Source of the DNA: a virus
IMG/VR virus record: IMGVR_UViG_3300009285_001752
Coordinates: 1 to 54,576 of that record
Length of the DNA: 54,576 nt
Direction: 5' to 3' (one strand)
Part shown: positions 39,591 through 47,950 of the stretch, in pieces
Layout of the letters: every line of letters starts with the position of its first letter
Numbering within the stretch: the stretch's first letter is position 1
Notes under the pieces: model-generated
What the model was told of the DNA's origin: nothing
Seen by the model: the letters and a program-made list of their open reading frames with translations, nothing else
Database searches by the model: none
Program-made: the position numbers and the translations under genes

Positions 39591-40349
39591 TCATGCATCC
39601 ACAGATTTAACTCTAAGTTTCATTTCAAGTGTTAAGGCGCCGTCAGTAGTCGCAGGGCATGGAGTGGTCAATGCTCCGTATCCACCAACACGAGCATAGT
39701 AGCAACCCCACGATTTCGCGGTGATGCCAGTTCTTGCACCTGTCGTGTAACGGCTTAACACTATTGTTGTATCTTCGGTTTCAAGTGCAACAAACCACAA
39801 TCCCTGAGTAAGCTGCGTGTCCGCTATGGTCCGCTCGAAAAATCCTGTTCCTGCATCTGCGGCGAAAGTACCTGCATCTAAGAGAACGGTTTGATTGTCA
39901 GGTATGCTTAAGCTTGAAGGGTAAATTCCCAACCTCACCGTCGTACTGGCCCCGCCCTGTGTAAGTATGCGGTATATGATGCGGTCAATCGTAAGCAGTC
40001 GGGGGACTTGAAATGGCGCTAAATGGACTCTGCCCACTACGCCAGTTTGGGAACTTCCCGCCCCGCCACATGTAACTGTGGCCATGTCTGGCAAGTACCA
40101 ATAGTACGGTATTGTTGTGCTGTCGTGTTGCGCAGAACCATGCGTGGCACCAGTCGTCAGGAAATCGCCTGAACTCTTATAGTCTAGGGCGTCTGCGTTG
40201 AGGTTCGTTTGGATTCCAGTAGGCCAAGTGAACGTAGCTCCAGTAGTTACAATGTTTACGCCTGTTGGTACTCCTTGCGGTACCCAACTTGTGCCATTCC
40301 AAACGGAAACATCGCTAGTGCTGTAGCCTGATGCTAGTAGGTCTACTAT
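39591..40349 (-). CDS. Beta-rich surface protein with no clear start
   Basis: The C-terminal 167 residues (from TTG 40094) form a beta-rich domain (LLTIDRIIYRILTQGG; GLWFVALETEDTTIVLS). The same frame stays open upstream for 85 more codons that look coding (DVSVWNGTSWVPQGVPTG), back to the stop region of the preceding gene, with no ATG, GTG or TTG. A CTG at 40160 and an ATA at 40349 are the only other candidates. It may be expressed by frameshift from the fibre gene (it lies in that gene's -1 frame) or carry a damaged start. Confidence 0.6.
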   Translation of the reverse strand: MVDLLASGYSTSDVSVWNGTSWVPQGVPTGVNIVTTGATFTWPTGIQTNLNADALDYKSSGDFLTTGATHGSAQHDSTTIPYYWYLPDMATVTCGGAGSSQTGVVGRVHLAPFQVPRLLTIDRIIYRILTQGGASTTVRLGIYPSSLSIPDNQTVLLDAGTFAADAGTGFFERTIADTQLTQGLWFVALETEDTTIVLSRYTTGARTGITAKSWGCYYARVGGYGALTTPCPATTDGALTLEMKLRVKSVDA

Positions 40350-42121
40350 TCTTCTTCACCTTCAAGTAGTTGCATGAGGAGTAGGAATTCTAAGGTTTCT
40401 TCTCGGTCGAGGTCAACGAAAGTGTCTAGGCCGAGTTTGCGCATGTACGGGTTTGAAACGTTCCAGCGTAAGGCGAAGTTCTGCGAGTGATTTTCGCTCA
40501 CGTTCCACTGAAGCTTGTAAAGTTTCTGGACATGTTCGCTGACATCCCAACGTAGCTCGTGTGGTTGCTGAACGTGGTTGCTGACCCAGAACGTTAACTC
40601 CAATACCACAGAGTATGGGTATAGAACTTCGGTTGTGAGTGGAAGGGTCTGCTTGAATTTGATTCGTGGGTGACTGAAACGTTGCTTCTTCCGTTCCCAA
40701 CGCCACCATCCCCAACCAGCGGACGGTTGCGCAGTGACTAACCCGGGTTGGGTGAGCTGGGCGTTCTGGTCAAGCGTTCGGCTAGTGAGCGTTTTGAGCG
40801 TGGCATTCTGGTTAATAATCTGGCTGGTGGTTACACTGGAAACTTTGAGGAACGCGTTCTGGTTAAGGGTCTGACTGGTTAGTGCTTTGAGGGTGGAGTT
40901 TTGGCTGAGGGTTTGCGACGTGACGGTCTTAAGTGCGCTGTTCTGTGACAGTGTCTGTTGCGTGATTGTTTTAAGAGTTGAATTTTGACTAAGCGTTTGG
41001 GACGTTATGGTTTTTAATGTCGCGTTCTGTGTTAGGGTTTGAGTTGTGAACGCTGCGATCGCGTCAGTTACGAAGTAGTCTGAGTCAAAGTATGTTGACG
41101 AGAAGTAGGGGGTTCTAAGCCCAGCGTTCTGCGTAACTGTTTGGAGTGTGGTGGTATCTAGGAAAGCATTCTGCGAAAGCGTTTGGTTTGTAAGCGTCTT
41201 TAAGGTCGCATTTTGAGATAGCGGTTGACTTGTAACTGTCTTGAGAGTCGCATTCTGTGGGATTGTTTGCTGGGTGGTTGTGTCAAGGAAAGCGTTCTGA
41301 TTTAGGGTTTGTGATGTGACCGTTTTTAGTGTTGCGTTCTGGTTGATTGTTTGACTGGTGGTTATTGTTGCGATTTGGAGTTGCGCATTCTGGCTTAAGG
41401 TCTGGGAGGTAGATTTCTTCAGAGTCGAGTTCTGGCTGATTGTTCGCGATGTGGGAGTCTTGAGCGTGGCATTCTGGTTGATTGTTTGGATACTGTTCCA
41501 GTCAACAAACGTGGTTGGTAAAATTATGAACGATGCGGCGTTGCTTGTGCCGCTGGCTTCAACGATGTCCGCGGTTCCGTTGTAGTAGAACGTGCCTTGG
41601 TAGGTTGTGCTTTTTGTGTTTCGGATGTCGAACCATTCTTCAACGACTATGCGGTCGTTGGTGTTGATTGAGAAGTTGGTTGCCGCGCCTGTTGCGACGA
41701 TGATGCAGCCAACCTCACTAGCCCCATGCTCTACTGTGTCGCTGACGGGGCCGATGAGGGTTTTCGCGTTTCCTGTTCCTGACCGAAAGACGTAGGCGAA
41801 GGTGCGGTGGTACAGGTTCATTGCAGCGTTGCTTTCACTCAGAGCAACACCGACATTGTACCCTACCGTACTGCCAGTGATTGATTGACCGCCTGACAGG
41901 AAGGGACCGACGAACATGCGCCCCATCGAGTACAGAGGCGATACGCCAGAATTGTATCCTCCAGCTCCAGAGGCTTGGGTTCCGCCGCCCCAAGTGTTCA
42001 TGCACAGCGGCGTGTACTTGGATGCTGGTTCAGTTGGGAACGAGTCTGTGTCCGTGCTACGTGTGCCAGTCGGATAGTAACCGACTGGGGCGACTGTGTG
42101 GAAGTAGTATTTCGTCGCCAC
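40346..42121 (-). CDS. Repetitive fibre-like virion protein
   Basis: GTG 42121 is chosen: GGAGGTG lies 6 bases upstream; another GTG at 42130 overlaps that signal. The 591-residue protein has a beta-rich head (about 1-205), then 16 imperfect 12-15-residue repeats of the type 'Q-T-L-x-Q-N-A-T-L-K-T-x-T-S'. These are interrupted once by a PYFSSTYFDSDYF box. A C-terminal set of shorter repeats around 'L-x-W-N/D-V-S' follows, then an acidic end. Such repeats form extended fibres or stalks; the gene lies in the head operon, so a capsid fibre is possible. Confidence 0.7.
   Translation of the reverse strand: MATKYYFHTVAPVGYYPTGTRSTDTDSFPTEPASKYTPLCMNTWGGGTQASGAGGYNSGVSPLYSMGRMFVGPFLSGGQSITGSTVGYNVGVALSESNAAMNLYHRTFAYVFRSGTGNAKTLIGPVSDTVEHGASEVGCIIVATGAATNFSINTNDRIVVEEWFDIRNTKSTTYQGTFYYNGTADIVEASGTSNAASFIILPTTFVDWNSIQTINQNATLKTPTSRTISQNSTLKKSTSQTLSQNAQLQIATITTSQTINQNATLKTVTSQTLNQNAFLDTTTQQTIPQNATLKTVTSQPLSQNATLKTLTNQTLSQNAFLDTTTLQTVTQNAGLRTPYFSSTYFDSDYFVTDAIAAFTTQTLTQNATLKTITSQTLSQNSTLKTITQQTLSQNSALKTVTSQTLSQNSTLKALTSQTLNQNAFLKVSSVTTSQIINQNATLKTLTSRTLDQNAQLTQPGLVTAQPSAGWGWWRWERKKQRFSHPRIKFKQTLPLTTEVLYPYSVVLELTFWVSNHVQQPHELRWDVSEHVQKLYKLQWNVSENHSQNFALRWNVSNPYMRKLGLDTFVDLDREETLEFLLLMQLLEGEEE
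40751..41491 (-). repeat. Sixteen 36-45-bp coding repeats
   Basis: The DNA encodes sixteen copies of a Q-N-centred motif (IN/LS-QN-ATLK). Copies differ at synonymous and some coding positions, so they are old rather than recently expanded. Two sets (seven to nine copies each) flank a YFSSTYFD spacer. Confidence 0.85.
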
Positions 42122-42504
42122 TAGCGACACCTCCAGTTCCAGCCGTGACTGTTACCCCACTCGGCGGCTTCAGATTCTATCTTCAGCCTGTACTCAGCGT
42201 ACTCCTTGTTCTCAGTGATTAATTTCTTGATTTCGGAGATCCATTCGAGGTGAGGAGCGTCAGGGCTTGCTTTGCCGCAGTGGTACATGCGGCACATTGC
42301 CGGGCGAATATTGTGAATTGAGCAGAGGCCGTTAGTGTAGAACGGGCATGGCTTAACCGTCCACTCCCAGATGTTGTTGATTGTGGGCTTTACGTCGAGG
42401 TTTGTTTTTCCTATCTTTCGCTCTATGAGTTCAAGTTCGTTCAGGGTTATGAGGATCTTATTGTCTCGGCAGCAGCAGCCGCAGCGGAAGCAGAAATCCT
42501 TCAT
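42121..42504 (-). CDS. YkgJ-like cysteine-cluster protein
   Basis: ATG 42504 overlaps the upstream stop. The 127-residue protein has C-x2-C-x-C-C-C near the N-terminus (FCFRCGCCCRD) and CPFYTNGLCSIHNIRPAMC (53-71) followed by YHC. This is the UPF0153/YkgJ pattern (CC...CPF...C.IH..RP..C), which binds zinc or an iron-sulfur cluster. In hosts, members may act in protein modification. It is odd inside a structural operon. Confidence 0.75.
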   Translation of the reverse strand: MKDFCFRCGCCCRDNKILITLNELELIERKIGKTNLDVKPTINNIWEWTVKPCPFYTNGLCSIHNIRPAMCRMYHCGKASPDAPHLEWISEIKKLITENKEYAEYRLKIESEAAEWGNSHGWNWRCR

Positions 42505-42863
42505 CCGAACACCATGCTCCCGTCGGGGTGCAGGTACAGGATGTGCTTCACGTTACGTTCTTCTTCATGCCAACGTGAATCGCCGTGAGTGTAAACGGGG
42601 ATTTTAACGGTGGCCTGCCAGCCAACAGCGAAAATGTGATCCGTGCGGGTTACTTTTTCTCCAACCGTGTTCATGCCGAGATGGTGAAGTGAGCGGTTGA
42701 ATTGGATAGGGCGCAGAGGAACATCGACTGGTTTCTCTACGTCAACGTGGGTGGCAAGCCAGAACGGTAATCCTTTTCCGTCAATAACGAAGTCACCGTT
42801 CTCTAGTACATCAACTGTGTGCCCGTACACTTGGATGTGTAACGGGAGATTGGATTCTCCCAT
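42501..42863 (-). CDS. Hypothetical 120-residue protein
   Basis: ATG 42863 starts a beta-rich protein with several His (FNRSLHHLGM; YTHGDSRWHEEERNVKH). The segment LPFWLATHVDVEKPVDVPL suggests a small beta barrel. It overlaps the Cys-cluster gene by 4 bases and might be a virion component. No family. Confidence 0.55.
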   Translation of the reverse strand: MGESNLPLHIQVYGHTVDVLENGDFVIDGKGLPFWLATHVDVEKPVDVPLRPIQFNRSLHHLGMNTVGEKVTRTDHIFAVGWQATVKIPVYTHGDSRWHEEERNVKHILYLHPDGSMVFG

Positions 42864-42875
42864 GCTGAAATGCTC

Positions 42876-43376
42876 CTAGTTTTCGTCGTGCTTCAAAGTT
42901 ATCGTGACTGCCCCGATTGCGCCGACTGGCGCGTTTGCTGAAGTTTGAAGTTGACTCCTGTAATAGTTCGAGTATCCTGTTACCGCCGTGGTTGTAGTTC
43001 CCGTAGCCGCTGCATGGCTTGAGCCGAATAGTACTGTGAGTGCCGATCCTTCAACTGTTGGAATTGCATCTGTTCCTGTGGTTGTCACGGTTGGCGCGGC
43101 GAACCCTGACCGCGTAATAGCCATCACGTAGCAGCCTGTCGGTAAAGTTCCTGCGCTCATCCACAGCTTCCCGTTCGGCCCAATCTGGCTGTACGTGCCC
43201 GTGAATGCGCCGAAGATGTACTTTGAGTAGCTGTTGCCTGAAATGTTGATCTTGTTCGCGTCAATGGTTATATCGATACCCGTTGCGTCCACTGCACCCC
43301 AGTTTCCGTTCGCTATGCCAGTTGCGTCTACGGAGCCTGTGCCTGTGGTTTCACAAAATTGGTATGTTGCTACCAT
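42876..43376 (-). CDS. Beta-rich virion surface protein
   Basis: The 166-residue product is Thr/Gly/Ala-rich with regular short strands (DITIDANKINISGNSYSKYIFG; LTVLFGSSHAAATGTTTTAV), like a decoration or adhesion domain. ATG 43376. In composition it resembles the protein at 33516. Confidence 0.55.
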   Translation of the reverse strand: MVATYQFCETTGTGSVDATGIANGNWGAVDATGIDITIDANKINISGNSYSKYIFGAFTGTYSQIGPNGKLWMSAGTLPTGCYVMAITRSGFAAPTVTTTGTDAIPTVEGSALTVLFGSSHAAATGTTTTAVTGYSNYYRSQLQTSANAPVGAIGAVTITLKHDEN

Positions 43377-43395
43377 AATTCATTTCACCTCACTC

Positions 43396-43710
43396 TCAGT
43401 CTACGTGTTCTCCGTCCACATGAAGAAACACCTTACGTGTCCCCCACTTTCCCTCACCAACCCACTGGATTTTAGCAGCCCATTTGTCCCCAGGCGCAAG
43501 GGCTTTCGGGGGGCTGTTCAAGATTTGGGCTTGCACTGGCCCAGTAACGCTCTTCACAAGTCGAACGGTGGGGTCAAGTAGGGTTCCGTCGCCTTGATTC
43601 ACGCAGTAAATCGTAGCCTCAGTCACTTCCCCTTTCTTTACGCGGCGCAGCCTCCCGTCATGCTCAACCTTCAGGTCTGGGTCAGCGTAGAATTTTATGT
43701 TTGGAGGCAT
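43396..43710 (-). CDS. Ig-like virion-associated protein
   Basis: ATG 43710 follows GAGTGATTGA. The 104-residue sequence reads as one Ig-like fold (EATIYCVNQGDGTLLDPTVR; GDKWAAKIQWVGEG; RKVFLHVDGE). It follows the portal gene with no gap, so a head-surface or portal-associated role is likely. Confidence 0.55.
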   Translation of the reverse strand: MPPNIKFYADPDLKVEHDGRLRRVKKGEVTEATIYCVNQGDGTLLDPTVRLVKSVTGPVQAQILNSPPKALAPGDKWAAKIQWVGEGKWGTRKVFLHVDGEHVD

Positions 43711-43711
43711 T

Positions 43712-45214
43712 TCAATCACTCAACTTAGTCGCCAGCTTCCTCAACAGCGCCCGCTTCTCCTGCTTGATCTCCTGATCCTCCTTGCTAGGCTGCCCCGTTA
43801 TGGCGTTCTTAACGCGCCCGAACAAACCCTGCTGCCCCGGCATAGGCTCCTTAACCTGCTTCAACGAGTCATCACGTGGTAGTCCAAGTAGTTCCATGCG
43901 AATCTTCTGTTCAACCTCTAGCCTTGACTCTTCGCTGAACTGTACTTGCTGCGGGTTTAGGAGTTTCAGGTAGAACTCCATCTTGTCTTTGAGTGTGAGT
44001 GCTCGTAATGGTTGGAAGACAACTCGCACAACGGCTTTAATATTGTTCGCTTCCAGAACCTTCCTGAATAGGTCTTCAAGATTCCGCTTAAGGAATCGTT
44101 GAATGAACACAACTCGGCTGAGGGTGTTATCGCGAATCTCTCCGGCTGAGGCTTGTGAGGCGTTGCGTAGGACGTGGATGAAGGGGGATTGTAAGCCGTC
44201 GGTTTGTTTGCTGTCATGGTAGTTTAAGTAGTTGTCAACCGCGGGCATTTTGTCGCCGATGCCGTGCTCCATGATTTCAATATTCCCTGCCGTTATGAGG
44301 TCGGTGTCAGGTTCCCGGTCCTCCCAATTATTCTTCACAGAGGCTAGAAGCGTTTCGCTTGCAGGTTTCTCCGCTGTTCCAACCTTCACATGCCATAACG
44401 GTTTAATATACCATTTCACAATATCCCTGTAATCAGTTTGGAATGTGATCAGCGTCTCAACATCATCCAGTACGCTGCTGATGATTGGTGTACCGTAAGG
44501 ATCGTACCCTTCAGGTCGCCAAGCCTGTAAGAGTAAAGTTTCAGTTTTAAGCGGTTTCACCTGTCCGGACTGTTCAACTTGCCCCCATTCGACTTCTTGC
44601 CCTTTAGCGTCCTTCCACTTGTACCGCACCTGGTCGGCGGGTATGGGGAAGAGTTGAACTGGTCCTGTGAAGTTGCCTCCACCCTCCAGCATTTCCACCG
44701 TTCCATTGCGAACCTCGTCAAACACGTTTCCGTCAACGTGGTATGCCCAAATCCAACGCGGCAACACATCAGTATCTAGTTTGAGGACTTCGCCGAGTTT
44801 GTCGCAGATTTCCTTACCCCGCTGGTCCTCGGATTCAATTCTGTAACCGTTCTCTAATGCCGTGTCGATGGCCCAGTCTACTGCGCTTTTAACTAGAGGC
44901 CAGTCCACGTACAAGCTATGTGTAAGAGCGTAGTTAACGGTGCTCTGCACCCAGTCGGCGCCTCCGCCTTGCGTGGAAATGGTGGCTGCGCCTCCGGTTG
45001 TAAGCCGTTTGCGAATGTCACGGGTTAGTCTCGTGGTGAGTTTTCGGATTTCCTGAATGTTGACGGGTACGCCTCGGTCCTCGTCCTCATCACCTGGTCT
45101 CACTCCTCCGCGGTGGTACCAAGCAATTCCCTTACCTTCCGTGGTTGGCACTGCTTTTCGTGGGCGGCCAGCACCCGACCTAACGCCTCCCGATTTTCCT
45201 TTAATCCCAACCAT
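43712..45214 (-). CDS. Portal protein
   Basis: The 500-residue protein (ATG 45214) has portal features: a basic Gly-rich N-terminus, STVNYALTHSLYVDWPLVKSA, the helical stem, and AWRPEGYDPYGTPIISSVLDDVETL, typical of phage portals (YG-x-S/P-x-I). It also has FIHVLRNASQASAGEIRDNTL in the clip/crown part. It follows the terminase in transcription order. It forms the dodecameric DNA entry ring. Confidence 0.85.
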   Translation of the reverse strand: MVGIKGKSGGVRSGAGRPRKAVPTTEGKGIAWYHRGGVRPGDEDEDRGVPVNIQEIRKLTTRLTRDIRKRLTTGGAATISTQGGGADWVQSTVNYALTHSLYVDWPLVKSAVDWAIDTALENGYRIESEDQRGKEICDKLGEVLKLDTDVLPRWIWAYHVDGNVFDEVRNGTVEMLEGGGNFTGPVQLFPIPADQVRYKWKDAKGQEVEWGQVEQSGQVKPLKTETLLLQAWRPEGYDPYGTPIISSVLDDVETLITFQTDYRDIVKWYIKPLWHVKVGTAEKPASETLLASVKNNWEDREPDTDLITAGNIEIMEHGIGDKMPAVDNYLNYHDSKQTDGLQSPFIHVLRNASQASAGEIRDNTLSRVVFIQRFLKRNLEDLFRKVLEANNIKAVVRVVFQPLRALTLKDKMEFYLKLLNPQQVQFSEESRLEVEQKIRMELLGLPRDDSLKQVKEPMPGQQGLFGRVKNAITGQPSKEDQEIKQEKRALLRKLATKLSD

Positions 45215-45240
45215 TTGTTTTCCCAGCAATCAAATATGAA

Positions 45241-45744
45241 TCAAATAAGTTCGGCTCGGATTATTCGCACGTTCACCCCCATGTTCTCCGCCGTGCCTTG
45301 GAGTATGGTTGTGACGGTGAAGCCTGCGCCCCTGAACCAAGTGTCCAGCATGTCTGTTCCGTCATGTGTTTCAATCAGCCACAGCGGAACCTTCCTGAGA
45401 ATGTCAAAGTCCACTTCGAGGAGGGCGTTCTCCATATGCTCGCAGTCGGACTTAACAATGTCAACTTGGAAGACTCGGAGGAGGTGCATCCAGTCCTCTG
45501 GAACCCTGATCTCCTTGTAGATGGGGGAAACTCGGTTGTCGCCCGCAAAGTTGCTTTTAAGCTTCACGATCTGGTCGTGGTTGGCTTCTACGGCGTAAAC
45601 GTGGGCTGCTCCCTGATCTAGGAAGTATTCAGTTGTACTCCCGTAGTCTGCACCCACATCTAGAACCCGTTTGCCCCTGTAGTCGGCAGGGTACTGTTCA
45701 GCATAGGGTGGGTCATGTACGGGGTCGTAGGGTGGTAGAGTCAT
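45241..45744 (-). CDS. FkbM-type SAM methyltransferase
   Basis: The 167-residue enzyme has the SAM-binding KRVLDVGADYGSTTEYF (24-40), VYAVEANHDQIVKL (motif II), and VDIVKSDCEHME (FkbM-like post-II acidic motif). FkbM enzymes O-methylate sugars and other small hydroxyl groups. It lies between terminase nuclease and portal; it might complete the virus glycan. ATG 45744 overlaps the upstream stop. Confidence 0.8.
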   Translation of the reverse strand: MTLPPYDPVHDPPYAEQYPADYRGKRVLDVGADYGSTTEYFLDQGAAHVYAVEANHDQIVKLKSNFAGDNRVSPIYKEIRVPEDWMHLLRVFQVDIVKSDCEHMENALLEVDFDILRKVPLWLIETHDGTDMLDTWFRGAGFTVTTILQGTAENMGVNVRIIRAELI

Positions 45745-46334
45745 CTTCTTATCCAGTGTATTGTAGCTGTGGACGGAATCATTTCAGCGTCTTCAAGGGC
45801 GAGTAGGGTTGCTGTTGCAATGTCATCATGCTGCCCGTACCCTAATGCGCCTAGTTCGCTAGTTGGTTTACCTTGAATCTTGCTCTCTGTGATTCGAATT
45901 TGGTAGTTGCACAGCTCGTCGAAGAGCTCGTCAACCATTTCCTTATGTAGTCCCGAGCCACGTTTGAACTTAAGCCGGTTTTCGCCGAGCAGAATCTTCA
46001 CGTTGCTGGCAAGGTTTTCTTTCATGGCTTTCGAGAACACGCTGAAATCCGTCATCACATTCTTTAAGCGCGGCGGTGACTGGAAGGCGTGTTCCAAGAA
46101 TTCTGCGAACACTTGTCCTTTACCCGTATAGTCAACGTTCAAGTACACATTCCCAGGTATCGCGGCGAGAATTGTTTTAATGTCGCGGATCATGACGGCG
46201 TTCGGTAGGCCTAGGGGCCAACGGTACACGAAAACCACGCTGTACGTTAATGGTGGCTTCTCCGTGGACTCTACAACCACAAGCGCCATGTGGTCGATAA
46301 CTTGACCAATGTCCAAGCCAGCAAGATAAGGCAT
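45741..46334 (-). CDS. Terminase large subunit, nuclease domain (separate gene)
   Basis: The 197-residue protein has the RNase-H-like nuclease pattern of TerL: LAGLDIG (Asp 8), LNVDYTGKG (Asp 68) and GQHDDIATATLLAL (Asp 170/171). The ATPase domain is missing; it is encoded separately at 46834-47616, with a methyltransferase gene in between. The start ATG 46334 overlaps the methyltransferase stop (TAATG). The pair presumably forms one packaging motor that cuts and translocates DNA. Confidence 0.85.
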   Translation of the reverse strand: MPYLAGLDIGQVIDHMALVVVESTEKPPLTYSVVFVYRWPLGLPNAVMIRDIKTILAAIPGNVYLNVDYTGKGQVFAEFLEHAFQSPPRLKNVMTDFSVFSKAMKENLASNVKILLGENRLKFKRGSGLHKEMVDELFDELCNYQIRITESKIQGKPTSELGALGYGQHDDIATATLLALEDAEMIPSTATIHWIRR

Positions 46335-46846
46335 TACTTTTTCCTCAACAGTAGAGCGCAGTATGAGCCTTCAGGTTCACAGATGGCAACCACATGAAAC
46401 AATTCCAACACGGACGCGACAAGCACGTTAACGGGCACAGACCAAATATAGTCGTTGCTTACTTGACTGTTACCTTCCACCATTAAGAACCATCCGTTCG
46501 GCTGTAGAACCCGCAGGATCTCCCTGTAGACAAGTGGTTTCTCAGGGAAGGGTACGTGTTGAATCACGGTCACGGCGACGACGGTTCGGAAGGATTCGTC
46601 TTTGAACGGTAAATGTTGGGCTACGCCTCGAATGAAGGGTTTAGCGGCTCCTGAAGCGAAATCTAACGCCTCATGGTCTGTTGGGTAGTATTTGCGCCAG
46701 CGCCCGTTACCCCACCCCACCTCGAGCAGTGGAGGTTCGAATCGGAAGATGCTTACGAGCTGTTCAAGTTCAGTTTGACTCCAGTTCCCGCCGGCAGAAT
46801 TTCTCCACTTCGACGTGTTCCCATAGGTCGGTTTTACTGTAGACAA
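46334..46846 (-). CDS. Class I SAM methyltransferase between terminase halves
   Basis: The start is TTG 46846. The 170-residue protein has LLEVGWGNGRW (SAM motif I, with Trp in place of the usual Gly/Cys), LPFKDESFRTVVAVTVIQHV (motif for methyltransferase 11) and LREILRVLQPNGWF-like post-motif. It splits the terminase large subunit into two genes. Substrate unknown: sugar, DNA or protein. Confidence 0.75.
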   Translation of the reverse strand: MSTVKPTYGNTSKWRNSAGGNWSQTELEQLVSIFRFEPPLLEVGWGNGRWRKYYPTDHEALDFASGAAKPFIRGVAQHLPFKDESFRTVVAVTVIQHVPFPEKPLVYREILRVLQPNGWFLMVEGNSQVSNDYIWSVPVNVLVASVLELFHVVAICEPEGSYCALLLRKK

Positions 46847-47616
46847 GCATATAATTCCACCATTGCTTCCCCATCAACCAACGAGTCCTCAAGCTCCTTC
46901 CGGTTGAACAGGGTTTGCATGTTCGAAAGAAACTCGCACTCGAACTCCTGCCGGAAATACAAATCGCCCTTCTTCTTTTCTTCATCAATGAACGACTGTG
47001 ATACTCGACCTGTCTTAAGAGCGTCCCAAATCATGTGCTTATACTTCTTAATCGTCGGGTTACGGGTTTCCTGGTAGAAGAACCCGCGCTGACCGAACGG
47101 GGTGCTTATCATCCACAGTTCCCAATTCGGCGACATCAACCGCATAGGTCTGAGACATAGGTACACGTCATCCGCTATTCTGCTAGCTTCGTCTAGGATG
47201 ACAAGTCTAGGCTTCGAGTAGCCACGGATTGTTTCCTCGTTTGGAGGTAGACTAACGATGCGGCTTCCGTTTGGGAGTTCGAACTCTGATTTAGTGTCCG
47301 TGAGTAGTCCAAGTTCCACGTCGAAGTCTTCATGTTGCTTTTGAAGGCTTTGCTGGTAGAGCGTAAGGGACTCCCTAATTTTCCTCGCAAGCTCAAGACT
47401 CTGCCTCCAACTCCTGCTCACGTTAAGTATGAGGCTGCCCGGTTCAGTGATTGCGACTATTGATGCTTTAACGCCGATAATGCGGCTCTTGCCACCCTGC
47501 CTGTGGACGAGCACGTGGTTTTCCGGGTTGTCGCTGGTTAGAACTTCTTCCTGCCACGGGTCCAAATGCTTAATGTCAGGCGGCAGCATCATCCTAGCTA
47601 GTTCTAGCTTGTCCAA
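46834..47616 (-). CDS. Terminase large subunit, ATPase domain (separate gene)
   Basis: The 260-residue protein starts at TTG 47616. It has the TerL Walker A VHRQGGKS (37-44), Walker B LVILDEAS (138-145), and the coupling motif ISTPFGQRGFF (170-180). It then ends at about residue 260, right where the nuclease domain would begin. It powers DNA translocation into the prohead together with the nuclease encoded at 45741. Confidence 0.9.
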   Translation of the reverse strand: MDKLELARMMLPPDIKHLDPWQEEVLTSDNPENHVLVHRQGGKSRIIGVKASIVAITEPGSLILNVSRSWRQSLELARKIRESLTLYQQSLQKQHEDFDVELGLLTDTKSEFELPNGSRIVSLPPNEETIRGYSKPRLVILDEASRIADDVYLCLRPMRLMSPNWELWMISTPFGQRGFFYQETRNPTIKKYKHMIWDALKTGRVSQSFIDEEKKKGDLYFRQEFECEFLSNMQTLFNRKELEDSLVDGEAMVELYACLQ

Positions 47617-47894
47617 CGCCCACTACGACCTGCCGGGCGAATATTGCTGCTCCTCCATCCCTTCGTTTTGCGGGTTATTCGCTCTAGTTTCCGTTCAGCT
47701 TCTTCCGAAGTCACTGCTTCAAGGTTCCCCTTAATTTCAAAATGCCATTGACCTACTTTAGTCAGACACCAACACAAATTCGAGTGGACCCAACATTTTC
47801 TATTCTCTTCATGTTCAAAATCATGGTTTTCGCCGTGAACAATTCCACCTATTCTAAATCTGGCAGAGCCTCGGAATTTTTCTTTTCCCCACAT
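47604..47894 (-). CDS. Hypothetical protein upstream of terminase
   Basis: ATG 47894 follows GAGGTGATTTGA. The 96-residue protein has a His/Trp/Cys-rich middle (HGENHDFEHEENRKCW ... LCWC) and a basic C-terminus (ERITRKTKGWRSSNIRPAGR). It overlaps the ATPase gene by 13 bases. A metal site is possible. Function unknown. Confidence 0.6.
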   Translation of the reverse strand: MWGKEKFRGSARFRIGGIVHGENHDFEHEENRKCWVHSNLCWCLTKVGQWHFEIKGNLEAVTSEEAERKLERITRKTKGWRSSNIRPAGRSGRWTS

Positions 47895-47950
47895 TCAAAT
47901 CACCTCACTCGTCTACGGCTTACCGCCAAACGCTGTGTAAAAATACTCAT

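Noticed and set aside
40751-41491. The repeat block as a CRISPR array
   Set aside because: The repeats are coding, in frame, imperfect and without unique spacers; there are no cas genes.
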